From positions 1 to 40,189 of the forward strand of contig NZ_JAUSRE010000032.1 of the NCBI RefSeq assembly GCF_030811655.1: 40,189 nt of DNA. Direction: 5' to 3'. The notes beneath the pieces are model-generated. The model was not told where the DNA came from and made no database searches. It saw only the letters and a list, made by a program, of their open reading frames with translations. Both the position numbers and the translations under genes were made by a program. Source of the DNA: Pseudarthrobacter enclensis. GTDB taxonomy: Bacteria > Actinomycetota > Actinomycetes > Actinomycetales > Micrococcaceae. The number at the start of each line of letters is the position of its first letter. Within the stretch, counting starts at the first letter, position 1. Shown here piece by piece: positions 15,469 to 24,032 of this stretch.

Positions 15469-16900
15469 AAAGGCATTGGGCGGAACCATCGTTGGCAACA
15501 CCATGGAATGGTACGACGTAGGCGTCTTCGGCTACCTCATCACCACCATGGGCCCGGTATTCCTTCCTGAGTCCGACCCCACCACGCAGACGCTGTTCCT
15601 CCTTGGAACCTTTGCCGCCACCTTCATCGCCCGCCCGCTCGGCGGCGTGATCTTCGGCTGGCTGGGCGATAAGATGGGCCGCCAGAAGATCCTGGCCACC
15701 ACGCTGATGATCATGGCCGCAAGCACCTTCCTCGTCGGCGTCCTGCCGGGCTACGCCCAGATCGGACTCTGGGCAGCCGCGCTGCTGGTGCTCCTCAAGG
15801 TCATCCAGGGCTTCTCCACGGGTGGTGAGTACGCCGGTGCCACCACGTTCGTCAGTGAATACGCCGCTGACAAGCGCCGCGGCTTCTTTGCCAGCTTCCT
15901 TGACCTCGGCAGCTACCTGGGCTTCGCCATCGGTGCCGCCCTGGTCTCCGTACTGCAGCTGACCCTCGGCCAGAGCACCATGGAGGACTGGGGATGGCGC
16001 ATCCCGTTCCTGGTGGCCGGTCCTCTGGGCCTCATCGCCGTCTACTTCCGGAGCAAGATCGAGGAATCGCCGCAGTTCCAGGCCACCCTTGACGCCCAGG
16101 AGGAAAACGCCAGGAATGCCTCCGCGGATGACACTTCCGCGGCCAAGGGCCCCGTGGGAATCGTCAAGGCCTACTGGCGGCCCATCATCGTTGCCATGGT
16201 TGTGGTGGCCGCTGCCAACACGGCCGGTTACGCGCTGACGTCCTACATGCCGACCTACCTGACCGATTCCAAAGGCTACGACGAAGTGCACGGCACACTG
16301 CTGACGATTCCCGTCCTGGTCGTCATGAGCCTTTGCATCCCGCTTACCGGCAAGCTCTCCGACCGGATCGGCCGCCGACCCGTACTCTGGATCGGCGCCA
16401 TCAGCACGATCGTCCTGGCCATCCCGGCCTTCATGCTGATTGGTATTGGGCAGATCTGGTCCACCCTGGCGGGCCTGGCCCTGGTCGCCTTCCCTGTCAC
16501 CTTTTACGTGGCCAACCTTGCCTCGGCCCTCCCGGCCCAGTTCCCCACGTCCAGCCGCTACGGCGCCATGGGCATCGCCTACAACTTCGCCGTGGCCATC
16601 TTCGGCGGCACCACGCCCTTCATCGTGGCCGCGCTGATCAGCGCCACCGGTAATGACATGATGCCCGCCTACTACCTGATGGGCACGTCCCTGGTGGGTG
16701 CGATCGCCATCTACTTCCTGAAGGAGTCCGCCAACCGCCCCCTCCCGGGGTCGATGCCGAGCGTCGACACCCAGGCAGAGGCAAAGGAACTGGTGGCCAC
16801 CCAGGACGAGAACCCGCTGATCAACCTGGACGAACTGCCGTTCGAGACCCAGGACGGCACCGACCCGCAGGCACACCGCGGAGTCCCGGCCGGGGCCTGA
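15446..16900 (+). CDS. MHS-family MFS transporter (ProP-like), N-terminus probably frameshifted
   Basis: A proton symporter of the metabolite:H+ symporter family (proline/betaine/dicarboxylate group) with twelve membrane helices. It shows GNTMEWYDVGVFGYL in helix 1, the family loop GWLGDKMGRQKIL between helices 2 and 3, FSTGGEYAGATTFVSEYA, and GKLSDRIGRRPVL between helices 8 and 9. In E. coli ProP the segment DVTIIDDGKLRKA aligns with DVNVVDQPMLKKA here, so the conserved region starts before any good in-frame start codon. The coordinate given is the first GTG in frame and would give a shortened leader; the real start is probably the ATG at 15313, with a one-base shift near 15418. The C-terminal tail (about 50 residues) is acidic and cytoplasmic. 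The substrate is unknown. Confidence 0.85.
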   Translation: MVDQPMLKKALGGTIVGNTMEWYDVGVFGYLITTMGPVFLPESDPTTQTLFLLGTFAATFIARPLGGVIFGWLGDKMGRQKILATTLMIMAASTFLVGVLPGYAQIGLWAAALLVLLKVIQGFSTGGEYAGATTFVSEYAADKRRGFFASFLDLGSYLGFAIGAALVSVLQLTLGQSTMEDWGWRIPFLVAGPLGLIAVYFRSKIEESPQFQATLDAQEENARNASADDTSAAKGPVGIVKAYWRPIIVAMVVVAAANTAGYALTSYMPTYLTDSKGYDEVHGTLLTIPVLVVMSLCIPLTGKLSDRIGRRPVLWIGAISTIVLAIPAFMLIGIGQIWSTLAGLALVAFPVTFYVANLASALPAQFPTSSRYGAMGIAYNFAVAIFGGTTPFIVAALISATGNDMMPAYYLMGTSLVGAIAIYFLKESANRPLPGSMPSVDTQAEAKELVATQDENPLINLDELPFETQDGTDPQAHRGVPAGA

Positions 16901-17105
16901 TTCCGGCCTTCGGGGCACGCTTGTAGCCCACGCCCGCAGGGCCGGATGTCCCGGGCCCGGATACCAAGCCGGCTGCCGGAGCCAAGGTCCACGCGACATG
17001 TCCCCGTGTGACTGCAGGTATATGACTCGGTCCGGCGCCCGGTGATAGCTTCCAAGAGGCCACAGAGGCAAGCAGCAGCACAGCATTGGAGGGACAGGTC
17101 GGGAT

Positions 17106-18230
17106 ATGGAGCGCGTAGTGGAGCAGGTACGTGCGCTCCACCGGTTGGAACCTGCCACTAATGACCACCTTGCGGCGGTCCGGGTAGCCCTCAGCGTCGC
17201 GGTGCCATCCCTGTTCCTGCTCGCCCTTGGCCGCACGGACCTGATCATCTACGCCGTCTTCGGTGCTCTTACCGGCATGTATGGCCGTTCGGAGCCGCAT
17301 CAGCTGCGGCTCCGCCACCAGGGCCAGGGTGCCCTGGTGCTGCTCAGTGGCGTCGCGGTGGGGGTAGCGCTGTCCGTCAACCACGTCCACTCGTGGTGGC
17401 TGGTTGCCGTGGAGGCAACGCTGGCCGGAGCGGGCTCGATCTACTCCGACCGGGTGCGGCTGAAGCCGAACGGGCCCTTCTTCGGCATCCTTGCACTGGG
17501 CGCGTGCGCTTCCGTGCCTGCCGCGGTCCCGTGGCACATGGCCATGGTCATTGCGGCCGCATCATCCGTATTCTCCATCCTGGTCGGATTCAGCGGCTGG
17601 GTGCGGCGGAGGGCGTGGGAGCCCGGAGCCACCCGGAAGGTACCCCGCCGGTCGGCGGCCAGGCGGCGCGAACTCGTGGTCCACGCCGCCCGGTATGTAC
17701 TGGCCGTGGGCGCTGCCGGGACGGTGGGCGTGATCAGCGGCAGCGGCCATCCGCACTGGGCAATGGCAGCCGCTGCAGTACCGCTGGCAGGCGCAGACCT
17801 GCCCAGCAGCGTCCGGCGGGGTGTCCACCGCATCGTGGGAACGCTTATTGGCCTGGCGGTCACCGCCGTCGTACTTCTCCCCGGGCCCTGGAGCCTGCCG
17901 GCCCTCTACCCCGCGTTGCAGGAACCGGGACACCGGGCCGTGGTGCTGGCCCTCCTGGTGATCCTCTTCCAGTTCGCAACAGAGCTGTTCATGACCAGGC
18001 ACTATGGCCTCGCGATGGTCTGGTTCACTCCCGTCGTCCTGCTGATGACCCAGCTTGCTGCACCCATCGAACCGCGGGTCCTGATCCTCGAGCGCGCCGT
18101 GGAGACCCTGGTAGGGGCGTTGTTGGGAATCCTTGTAGTGGTGGCTGTCCGCCGGCCCGGTTCACGGAAGCGTCCGGCCTTCCTGGGCCAGGGACCGCTA
18201 CTTCGGCTTCCGCGCCGGCCCCGCCATTAG
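17106..18230 (+). CDS. FUSC-family integral membrane protein
   Basis: A 374-residue protein with two sets of hydrophobic helices: about residues 24-115 and 130-155, then after a basic loop (VRRRAWEPGATRKVPRRSAARRRE) about 200-345. This duplicated arrangement is that of the FUSC (fusaric acid resistance/aromatic acid exporter-like) proteins. HPHWAMAAAAVPLAGAD in the second half resembles the conserved FUSC segment. GGAGGGACAGG lies about 10 bases before the ATG. It probably exports an organic acid or other small compound, but the substrate cannot be told. Its 3' end overlaps the convergent SDR gene by 33 bases. Confidence 0.8.
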   Translation: MERVVEQVRALHRLEPATNDHLAAVRVALSVAVPSLFLLALGRTDLIIYAVFGALTGMYGRSEPHQLRLRHQGQGALVLLSGVAVGVALSVNHVHSWWLVAVEATLAGAGSIYSDRVRLKPNGPFFGILALGACASVPAAVPWHMAMVIAAASSVFSILVGFSGWVRRRAWEPGATRKVPRRSAARRRELVVHAARYVLAVGAAGTVGVISGSGHPHWAMAAAAVPLAGADLPSSVRRGVHRIVGTLIGLAVTAVVLLPGPWSLPALYPALQEPGHRAVVLALLVILFQFATELFMTRHYGLAMVWFTPVVLLMTQLAAPIEPRVLILERAVETLVGALLGILVVVAVRRPGSRKRPAFLGQGPLLRLPRRPRH

Positions 18231-18971
18231 CCGCGCAGGAGCCACTTTGGCGACTGCGGCCACTGCCTTGTAGCGCTTGGACGGAATGGACACCGCCTTG
18301 CCGCGCTCATTGTCCGCCAGGCCTTCCCGGACCACCCGCTCGGCACGCAGCCATGTCCAGGACGGCGCCACGGACTTGTCCATCCCCATCCGGTCATGGA
18401 ACTCGGTATGGGTGAACCCGGGGCAGACAGCGGTCACCTTGATCCCGCGCTGGCGGTAAGCCATGTTGGCCCACCGGCTGAAGCTCACCAGCCAAGCCTT
18501 CGCCGCGGAATAGGTGCCACGGGGCAGGAACGCGGCCACGCTGGCAACATTGATAATCCGGCCCTCCCCGCGCTCAAGCATTCCCCGCAGCGCCGCATGG
18601 GTAAGCATCATGGAGGTCTCGGCATGCAGCTTCAGGTGCCTCTTCTCGTCCTCCGCGTGGTTGTCCTCGAAGTTGTGCAGCAGCCCGATGCCCGCATTGT
18701 TCACGAGGATCCCGACCGGCCGCGCAGCATCCTGAAGGCGTTCGACGACGGCGGCGACGTCCTCGTCCTGCGTCAGGTCGGAGGGGAGCACCTCAACCGT
18801 GATTCCATACTGCCGCCGAAGCTCCTCCGCTGTTTCCGCGAGCCGCGCTGCGTTGCGCGCCACCAGCACCAGATCGTTCCCCTGCGCGGCGAGCTGCTTG
18901 GCGAATTCGTGTCCGAGCCCGGCGCTGGCGCCGGTGACGAGTGCTGTGGTCCGTGAGCTGGAGGGAGTCAT
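18198..18971 (-). CDS. Short-chain dehydrogenase/reductase (SDR)
   Basis: A 257-residue classical SDR. TGASAGLG (13-20) binds the dinucleotide, NNAG is at 91-94, the catalytic Ser is Ser144, and Tyr154/Lys158 form the YxxxK motif in TYSAAKAW. ARN following strand 2 suggests NADP(H). The sequence resembles the DltE/YqjQ-like group of NAD(P)-dependent oxidoreductases acting on lipid-like or ketone substrates. The basic, Ala-rich C-terminus (KVAPARLMAGPARKPK) is longer than needed. The gene overlaps tail-to-tail with the FUSC gene. Confidence 0.88.
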   Translation of the reverse strand: MTPSSSRTTALVTGASAGLGHEFAKQLAAQGNDLVLVARNAARLAETAEELRRQYGITVEVLPSDLTQDEDVAAVVERLQDAARPVGILVNNAGIGLLHNFEDNHAEDEKRHLKLHAETSMMLTHAALRGMLERGEGRIINVASVAAFLPRGTYSAAKAWLVSFSRWANMAYRQRGIKVTAVCPGFTHTEFHDRMGMDKSVAPSWTWLRAERVVREGLADNERGKAVSIPSKRYKAVAAVAKVAPARLMAGPARKPK

Positions 18972-19115
18972 GATGCAAGCCTAGCCACAGAGGCCAGGGC
19001 TGGCGCCGGCACGTGCACCCCGAAGGCGCCGCGAGGTGCCTGGGCGTGCCGCGTGCCGAGCCTTTGGTTGACCGTGCCCTGTGCAGGTTTTCCCAAGTGC
19101 AACTTGTGCAACATT

Positions 19116-19126
19116 TAGTAAGCATG
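19116..19126 (+). promoter_or_regulatory. TAGTAAGCATG motif upstream of a small protein gene
   Basis: TAGTAAGCATGC followed by TTTGCT lies 95 bases before the start of the Cys-containing small protein. The same 11-base core occurs at 39029-39039 before the GlsB-like gene. This may be a shared promoter element or regulator site. A tandem GTGCAAC repeat (19098-19113) directly precedes it. Confidence 0.4.
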
Positions 19127-19220
19127 CTTTGCTTGTGGGGATAGATGAACCTCCGCAAGCAGTTCGCGGCGGGGTTGCCAACGCTGGCGGTCCCGTGAAA
19201 GAAGCCCAAGGAAGAACATA

Positions 19221-19544
19221 ATGACCACCGCAATGGAACACCAGCCGGCCGCGTTTGGGGAGCGCAATGAGGCAGCTGGGCAGCTTTTGGCCACCACAGT
19301 ACCCGTCGACGCAGGGCTGCTTTTGACCCTCAACTCCCGCATGCATTGCCGCACGCCCATGGAGCGCGTCGACCCCGCGGAGATGCCGCTCCGGCAGCCC
19401 GTGTACGTGGACGGAAACTCCGTCGTCGCCCTGCGGCCCGGATCAGTGCCGGAAAGCATCGTCACGTACCGCTGCGCCTGCGGTTTCACCATTGATGACC
19501 CTGGGACCGCCATGGCAGTCAGCGACCGGGCGCTCGCCAGCTAA
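19221..19544 (+). CDS. Small Cys-containing hypothetical protein
   Basis: A 107-residue soluble protein beginning MTTAMEHQPAAFGERNEAAG. MHCRTP around residue 42 and YRCACGFTIDD near residue 84 give three Cys and a His that could hold a metal or form a disulfide; this is inference. AAGGAAGAACATA precedes the ATG. I do not recognise a family, though the tail pattern (a CxCGF segment ending in DD) resembles small actinobacterial proteins of unknown function. It stands alone on its strand. Confidence 0.75.
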   Translation: MTTAMEHQPAAFGERNEAAGQLLATTVPVDAGLLLTLNSRMHCRTPMERVDPAEMPLRQPVYVDGNSVVALRPGSVPESIVTYRCACGFTIDDPGTAMAVSDRALAS

Positions 19545-19560
19545 CGGGCTTTCCGCCGCC

Positions 19561-19576
19561 CGGCGGCCGGCCGCCG
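19561..19576. terminator. Palindrome between convergent genes
   Basis: CGGCGGCCGGCCGCCG is a perfect 16-base palindrome between the ends of the small Cys protein gene and the GNAT gene. It may act as a bidirectional terminator, without a T-run. Confidence 0.35.
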
Positions 19577-19586
19577 CTGTCAGCCG

Positions 19587-19916
19587 TCAGCCTTGGGGCC
19601 AGTCGACGAACTGTTCGTAGCCTTCGTGCTTTCGCAGATAGCTGGAAATGAACGGGCAGTGCGGAATGATGCGCTTGCCCGTGGCCACCACGTCATCCAG
19701 GGCGAAGTGGGCCAGGACTTTAGCGAGACCCTGGCCCTCGAAGTCCTGCCCGGTCTCGGTGTGGGTGAAATCGATGTGCCCGGGAAGGTCGCGGAAGAAG
19801 GCCTGCACGGCAATTCTGTCATCCACCAGGAGCTCGTACCGGTGCTGCGCATCGTTGCGCCGCAGCGAGACGTTGGCGGTGAATTTGTCCTCCGCGGACG
19901 CAGTGTTCTCGGTCAT
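19587..19916 (-). CDS. GNAT-fold N-acetyltransferase (YidJ/GNAT_YidJ type)
   Basis: A 109-residue single-domain protein of the small Gcn5-related class. RRNDAQHRYELLVDD covers the first strands, IDFTHTE the following strand, and FEGQGLAKVLAHFALDD the acetyl-CoA binding loop and helix. PHCPFISSYLRKH near the C-terminus is typical of this subfamily. Members accept acetyl-CoA, but their substrate is generally unknown. It lies 15 bases after the membrane acyltransferase gene and is probably co-transcribed with it. Confidence 0.88.
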   Translation of the reverse strand: MTENTASAEDKFTANVSLRRNDAQHRYELLVDDRIAVQAFFRDLPGHIDFTHTETGQDFEGQGLAKVLAHFALDDVVATGKRIIPHCPFISSYLRKHEGYEQFVDWPQG

Positions 19917-19931
19917 GGTCTGACACTGGCA

Positions 19932-21290
19932 CTACTTCACCCCGCTGGCAATGCCCCTTCTCCCCTTCTTCGCCCGGGTTCTGACGTGGGCTCTGGCTTT
20001 GCGGCCGCCACCGGAGACAGCCATCCGCCGGTGCCCCGGCGAAAAGCCGCCCAGCAAAAGCACTGCCACCAAAAAACAAACAGCGCCGGCTGCGAGCAGT
20101 CCCAGCGACAGTCCGCTGAGGGCCGCATCCGCCACCGGGATAAACACCACGACGACGGCGGCCCCCGCCACGGCAGGCCGGCAGCGGAGGGCGTGCATCG
20201 CCGTCGTCCGTTCCTCCAGGTGCCCAAAGGCCGCCGCCACCGGCAGGAGCAGCAGGACCAGCGCAAGGACGACCAAAGGCCGCGACCACCACCATCCAGC
20301 GGTGCCGGAGGCCGGTTTGGGGATCGGCGCCAGGAGCAGCAACCCGGACATGGCGCCAAGCAGGGGCAGGTGCCACAGGTATACGGTGAGGGACCTGGAC
20401 CCGGCCACCCTCAGCAGCCGGCTGATCCAGCCCACCCGGGCCAGGGGCGCCAGGACCGGCCGGGCGAGCTCCAGGGCGCCCAGTTGCGCAACGCCCAGGA
20501 TTACCAGGGTCAGGTTGGGCGGATTGAGGTTCACCAGCATGTTTCCCCGGTACAGCCCCAGCCCGGTCACCAGGCCCAGCAGCAGGTGCGCCGCAATGGT
20601 CAGGCCCAGCAGGCCGGAGCGCGAGAGTCGGGAAAAATGGCCGTCCACGGCCAGGAAGCCCAATTGCTGGACGGCGCACCACACGAACACCAGGTTGATA
20701 TTTGCCAGGTCCGGAAGTGCGCCGCGCAGGCAGTCGACGGCGACCACCAGCGCGGTGAGCAGGCCGAGGGTCAGCCAGGGGGCCCGGCCATGCAGCGCGG
20801 CCAGCACCGGAATGTTCAGCTGCGCGGCGAGGTACGCTGCCAGGAACCACAGTGGCATGGCGGCGCCGGTGGCCATGAGCTGGACCACTTCCTGGTCCAC
20901 GCCGAGTACGCCGGCCACGGACAGGCCGACTGCCATCGTGGCCAACAGGGCAGTGGCGGGCCGGACCAGCCGCAGGAGGCGGGCGCGGATGAACTGGGCA
21001 GCAGTGCCGCCGGCCTCCTTGAGCCGCCGCCAGGACTGCAGCCCCGTCACCCCTCCCGTAACGAAGAACAGGGGCATCACCATGAAGATCCAAATGACGG
21101 GCTCGAACCAGTCCTGGATCGCCAGCGTGTTTTCCGTGGTCACGGTACCGTCAGGGTGCAGGACGGGGCTGACCATCATCGAATGCCCCACCAACACCAG
21201 CACCAGGCAGATGAAACGGACAAGGTCGATGGCCGGATCACGGTTTGCCGTGTCCGGCCCGGTTTCTGTCCCCTGCCCGCCGGTGCGCAC
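19932..21290 (-). CDS. Acyltransferase-3 family integral membrane protein
   Basis: A 452-residue polytopic protein with about ten hydrophobic helices. Near the N-terminus AIDLVRFICLVLVLVGHSMM has the conserved His of the acyltransferase-3 (OafA/NodX-like) family, and later VMPLFFVTGGVTGLQSWRR matches its second signature. These enzymes transfer acyl groups, often acetyl, from the cytoplasmic side to envelope glycans or other carriers. The basic tail (about residues 430-452) is cytoplasmic. It starts with GTG with weak ribosome binding. The substrate is unknown. Confidence 0.85.
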   Translation of the reverse strand: MRTGGQGTETGPDTANRDPAIDLVRFICLVLVLVGHSMMVSPVLHPDGTVTTENTLAIQDWFEPVIWIFMVMPLFFVTGGVTGLQSWRRLKEAGGTAAQFIRARLLRLVRPATALLATMAVGLSVAGVLGVDQEVVQLMATGAAMPLWFLAAYLAAQLNIPVLAALHGRAPWLTLGLLTALVVAVDCLRGALPDLANINLVFVWCAVQQLGFLAVDGHFSRLSRSGLLGLTIAAHLLLGLVTGLGLYRGNMLVNLNPPNLTLVILGVAQLGALELARPVLAPLARVGWISRLLRVAGSRSLTVYLWHLPLLGAMSGLLLLAPIPKPASGTAGWWWSRPLVVLALVLLLLPVAAAFGHLEERTTAMHALRCRPAVAGAAVVVVFIPVADAALSGLSLGLLAAGAVCFLVAVLLLGGFSPGHRRMAVSGGGRKARAHVRTRAKKGRRGIASGVK

Positions 21291-21468
21291 TGGGGCCTAC
21301 AACGACTCGACGCTGCCCACGGCACTATTGTGCACCCCGCAGCGGGCGGGTTTAAGGACCATAGGGCCCTGCGAGTCCCTACTGCAGGACTGCGGGCAGC
21401 GCCAGGACGACGGCGGGCACGGGCGTGCTGCCCTGCGTCACGGCGGCGCGGAGGTACCTGCGTCCGGC

Positions 21469-21507
21469 AAAAAGGAGGCCAGGACCGGCTGCTTGATCCT
21501 GGCCTCC
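21469..21507 (-). terminator. Rho-independent terminator of the acid-sugar operon
   Basis: GGAGGCCAGGA (21474-21484) and TCCTGGCCTCC (21497-21507) form a perfect 11-bp stem with a 12-base loop. The plus strand has AAAAA at 21469-21473, which is a T-run after the hairpin on the minus strand. It lies 24 bases past the aldolase stop and marks the end of the operon. Confidence 0.9.
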
Positions 21508-21531
21508 CGTCTGTGGCGGGTCCGGCTGCCG

Positions 21532-22395
21532 CTACCGCGCCAGCGTGGCCAGGGTGGTGGCGGCAAAGCCCTTGGCCGACGTGTTCCACATGGCCAGCAG
21601 GCCCTGCAGGTTCTCGCCGTCGGCCCGGTGGCCGGCAAGCTGATCCTGGAGAGTGGCCAGCACGCCCGTCCGCAGTTCGGTGTTGAAGTTGACCTTGCCA
21701 ACGTTCATGGCGGCGGCTTTGACCAGCTCCCCGGAAGGAATCCCGGAGGCGCCGTGCAGCACCAGCGGAATGTGGACCCGAGCTGCGATGTCCTGCAGCA
21801 CGTCCCAGCGCAGCCGCGGCTCACCCTTGTACTTGCCATGGACGTTGCCCACGGCGACGGCCAGGAGCTGCGCACCGGTGCGGGATACGAAGTCCTCCAC
21901 CTGCGCGGAGTCCGTCAGGCCTGCCACGTCCACGCCTGACTGGCCTGCCGGCTGGCCGGCGGAGAAGGCGCGGTCCTCGTCGCCGGCCAGGCCGCCGAGT
22001 TCCGCCTCGAGGACCACGTCGGGGCCCAGCAGCGCCCGGGCATCCCGGACCAGCGCGATGTTCTCCTCGTAGGGAAGGGACGAACCGTCGGCGAGGACCG
22101 AATCCGCCCCTGCCGCGACGGCGTCGGCCATCACGTTGAGGTCCGACGCGTGGTCAAGCTGCACCGCGACCGGCACAGCGGCAGCCTCCGCCAGTCCGCG
22201 CAGCGCCGCGATGAGCCGGAGGCCGTTCGCAGTGGCGGCGGTCTTCGGGGCCACCAGCAGGATCACTCCCCTGCCGGAGTCCTCGGCGGCGCCCACCACG
22301 GCCAGCGCCGTGGTGAAGTCGTAGCAGGTGAAGGCCGGCACGGCGGAACCCTGCTGTAGGGCGGAGGTGACCAGGTGGTCCAGTCGGGTACGCAT
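21532..22395 (-). CDS. Class II aldolase of the fructose-bisphosphate aldolase family
   Basis: A 287-residue metal-dependent aldolase related to FBA, tagatose-bisphosphate aldolase and similar enzymes. VQLDHASD holds the catalytic Asp81 and zinc ligand His82, Glu132 lies in LEAELGGL, His186 in VGNVHGKYKG and His214 in VLHGASG, so the whole metal site is present. It should split a ketose (bis)phosphate into dihydroxyacetone phosphate and an aldehyde by retro-aldol cleavage. Its ATG overlaps the permease stop (ATGA). With a DUF1537 kinase and a hydroxyacid dehydrogenase in the same operon, the substrate is likely a phosphorylated keto-acid sugar rather than fructose bisphosphate. The exact reaction is not known. 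Confidence 0.88.
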   Translation of the reverse strand: MRTRLDHLVTSALQQGSAVPAFTCYDFTTALAVVGAAEDSGRGVILLVAPKTAATANGLRLIAALRGLAEAAAVPVAVQLDHASDLNVMADAVAAGADSVLADGSSLPYEENIALVRDARALLGPDVVLEAELGGLAGDEDRAFSAGQPAGQSGVDVAGLTDSAQVEDFVSRTGAQLLAVAVGNVHGKYKGEPRLRWDVLQDIAARVHIPLVLHGASGIPSGELVKAAAMNVGKVNFNTELRTGVLATLQDQLAGHRADGENLQGLLAMWNTSAKGFAATTLATLAR

Positions 22396-23861
22396 CAGAC
22401 CCCCAGGCCTCCCACCAGGATCCAGGCAATGAAGGTCAGCACGAAGCCCGCCAGGCCCAGGATGGTGGTGAGGACCGTCCAGGTCTTCAGGCCGTCGGAA
22501 ACGGTGAGGCCGTAGTAGCGGACCACCACCCAGAAGCCGGCGTCCGTGACGTGCGACAGGCCCAGGGCGCCGAAACCGATGGCTATGACGATCACCGCGA
22601 TCTGCGCCGGGCTATAGCCGCCGCCGCTGACGGCCGCGGACAGCAGGCCGGTGGTGGTCACGATGGCCACGGTTGCCGAGCCCTGGGCGGCGCGCAGGGC
22701 GAGCGAGATGATGAAGCCGAGCAGCAGCAGCGGGACGCCGAGGGTGTCCAGGGTCTTGGACAGCGCCGAACCGATGCCGGAGACCTGCAGCACGTTGCCG
22801 AACACGCCGCCGGCGGCCACCACCATCAGGATGGAGGCGATGGGAGGCAGGGAGCCTTCGAAGATTTCACCTGTTTCCCGGAAGGACCAGCCGCGGCGGA
22901 CGGCCAGCAGGAAGAAAGACAGCGCCACGGCCACCAAGAGGGCCAGGAAGGGGTTGCCGATGAACGATGCAAGCCCGTAGAGGGGATCGGACTTGGGGAT
23001 CACGAGCGTGCCAACCGTGCCGAGGAGGATCTGTACGATGGGTGCTGCGATCAGGAAGATGATCAGGCCCGGCCGGGGCGGAGCGATGGCTGCGGCACCG
23101 GGGCCGTCGTGGCCCACCTTGACCAGGGAATCGGAGCCGAACTCCTCCACCTGGGCCTTCACGGCGGGCAGCAGTTCGTAGTCCTTGCGGTTCATGATGG
23201 AGGCCACCCAGTAGGACAGGAAGCCCAGGGGCACGCAGATCAGCAGCGAGATCAGGGCGATGAGCCCGATGTCGGCGCCGAGCACGCCCGCGCCGGCCAC
23301 GATGCCCGGGTGCGGCGGAACGGCTACGTGGATGGAAAGCATGATGCCGGCCATGGGCAGGCCGAACTTGACCGGGTGCACCTTGGCGATCTTGGCGAAG
23401 GCGTACACGATGGGCACCAGCACGATGATGCCCACCTCGAAGAAGACGGGGATCGCAACGAGGAAGCCGACGGCGGTCAGCGCCACGGCCACGCGGCGCG
23501 CGCCGAGCTTGCGGGTGAAGTGGTCGGCCAGCGACTGGACGCCGCCGGACACCTCGATCATGCGGCCCAGCACGGCGCCGAGCGCGATCAGGATGGCAAC
23601 CTTGCCCATGGTGCTGCCGACGCCGCTGGAGACCACCGTGAAGATGTCCTGCAGCGGGATGGTTGCGGCCACGGCCACCAGGATGCTGACGGTGAGCAGG
23701 GCCACGAAGGCCTGGATCTTGAAGCGGATGATCATCACCAGCAGGATGGCGATGCCCGCCGCTGCGATGGTGAGCAGCACCGGGGTGCCCAGCTCAACGG
23801 CGGGCTTGATGGCCGGGGCGTCGGCTGCCCGCTGTATCAGCGGACTCATCAGGTGGTTCAC
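22395..23861 (-). CDS. GntP-family gluconate/acid-sugar permease
   Basis: A 488-residue membrane protein with about twelve to fourteen helices, from the gluconate:H+ symporter (GntP) family. It contains ALGAVLGRMIEVSGGVQSLA, AGIMLSIHVAVPPHPGIVAGA (a family hallmark) and ALRAAQGSATVAIVTTTG. It is some 40 residues longer than E. coli GntP, mainly at the N-terminus and in a middle cytoplasmic loop. It starts with GTG behind AAAGGAG. E. coli YgbN, a GntP paralogue, occurs with a similar kinase and dehydrogenase, so uptake of a four- to six-carbon sugar acid is the likely role here. Confidence 0.92.
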   Translation of the reverse strand: MNHLMSPLIQRAADAPAIKPAVELGTPVLLTIAAAGIAILLVMIIRFKIQAFVALLTVSILVAVAATIPLQDIFTVVSSGVGSTMGKVAILIALGAVLGRMIEVSGGVQSLADHFTRKLGARRVAVALTAVGFLVAIPVFFEVGIIVLVPIVYAFAKIAKVHPVKFGLPMAGIMLSIHVAVPPHPGIVAGAGVLGADIGLIALISLLICVPLGFLSYWVASIMNRKDYELLPAVKAQVEEFGSDSLVKVGHDGPGAAAIAPPRPGLIIFLIAAPIVQILLGTVGTLVIPKSDPLYGLASFIGNPFLALLVAVALSFFLLAVRRGWSFRETGEIFEGSLPPIASILMVVAAGGVFGNVLQVSGIGSALSKTLDTLGVPLLLLGFIISLALRAAQGSATVAIVTTTGLLSAAVSGGGYSPAQIAVIVIAIGFGALGLSHVTDAGFWVVVRYYGLTVSDGLKTWTVLTTILGLAGFVLTFIAWILVGGLGV

Positions 23862-23963
23862 GGGGAGTTGTCTCCTTTGACGGGCCGGCCCCGGGGCAGG
23901 GCGGCATCACGGAATGGTGGGGTGGGGATTAAACGTTGCGGGACTGCGCCGGCAACGCTCGGA

Positions 23964-24007
23964 GGTACGACGACGGCGGAGGGGGGACCGCCGTCGTCGT
24001 ACCTTTT
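23964..24007. other. Perfect 16-bp hairpin inside the acid-sugar operon
   Basis: GGTACGACGACGGCGG (23964-23979) and CCGCCGTCGTCGTACC (23988-24003) pair perfectly around an 8-base loop. It lies between the dehydrogenase stop and the permease start. The T-run (TTTT, 24004-24007) is on the plus strand, against the direction of the genes, so on the minus strand it is a hairpin without a U-tract. Partial termination or mRNA stabilisation between the enzyme and the permease parts is likely. Confidence 0.75.
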
Positions 24008-24032
24008 AGTGCCGCAAGGGCAGGAGGGTGGC

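Noticed and set aside
19593..21686. A 697-codon plus-strand frame opposite the GNAT and acyltransferase genes
   Set aside because: It has Gln/Arg/Pro-rich low-complexity sequence and no recognisable motif; the opposite strand shows clear membrane helices and a GNAT fold.
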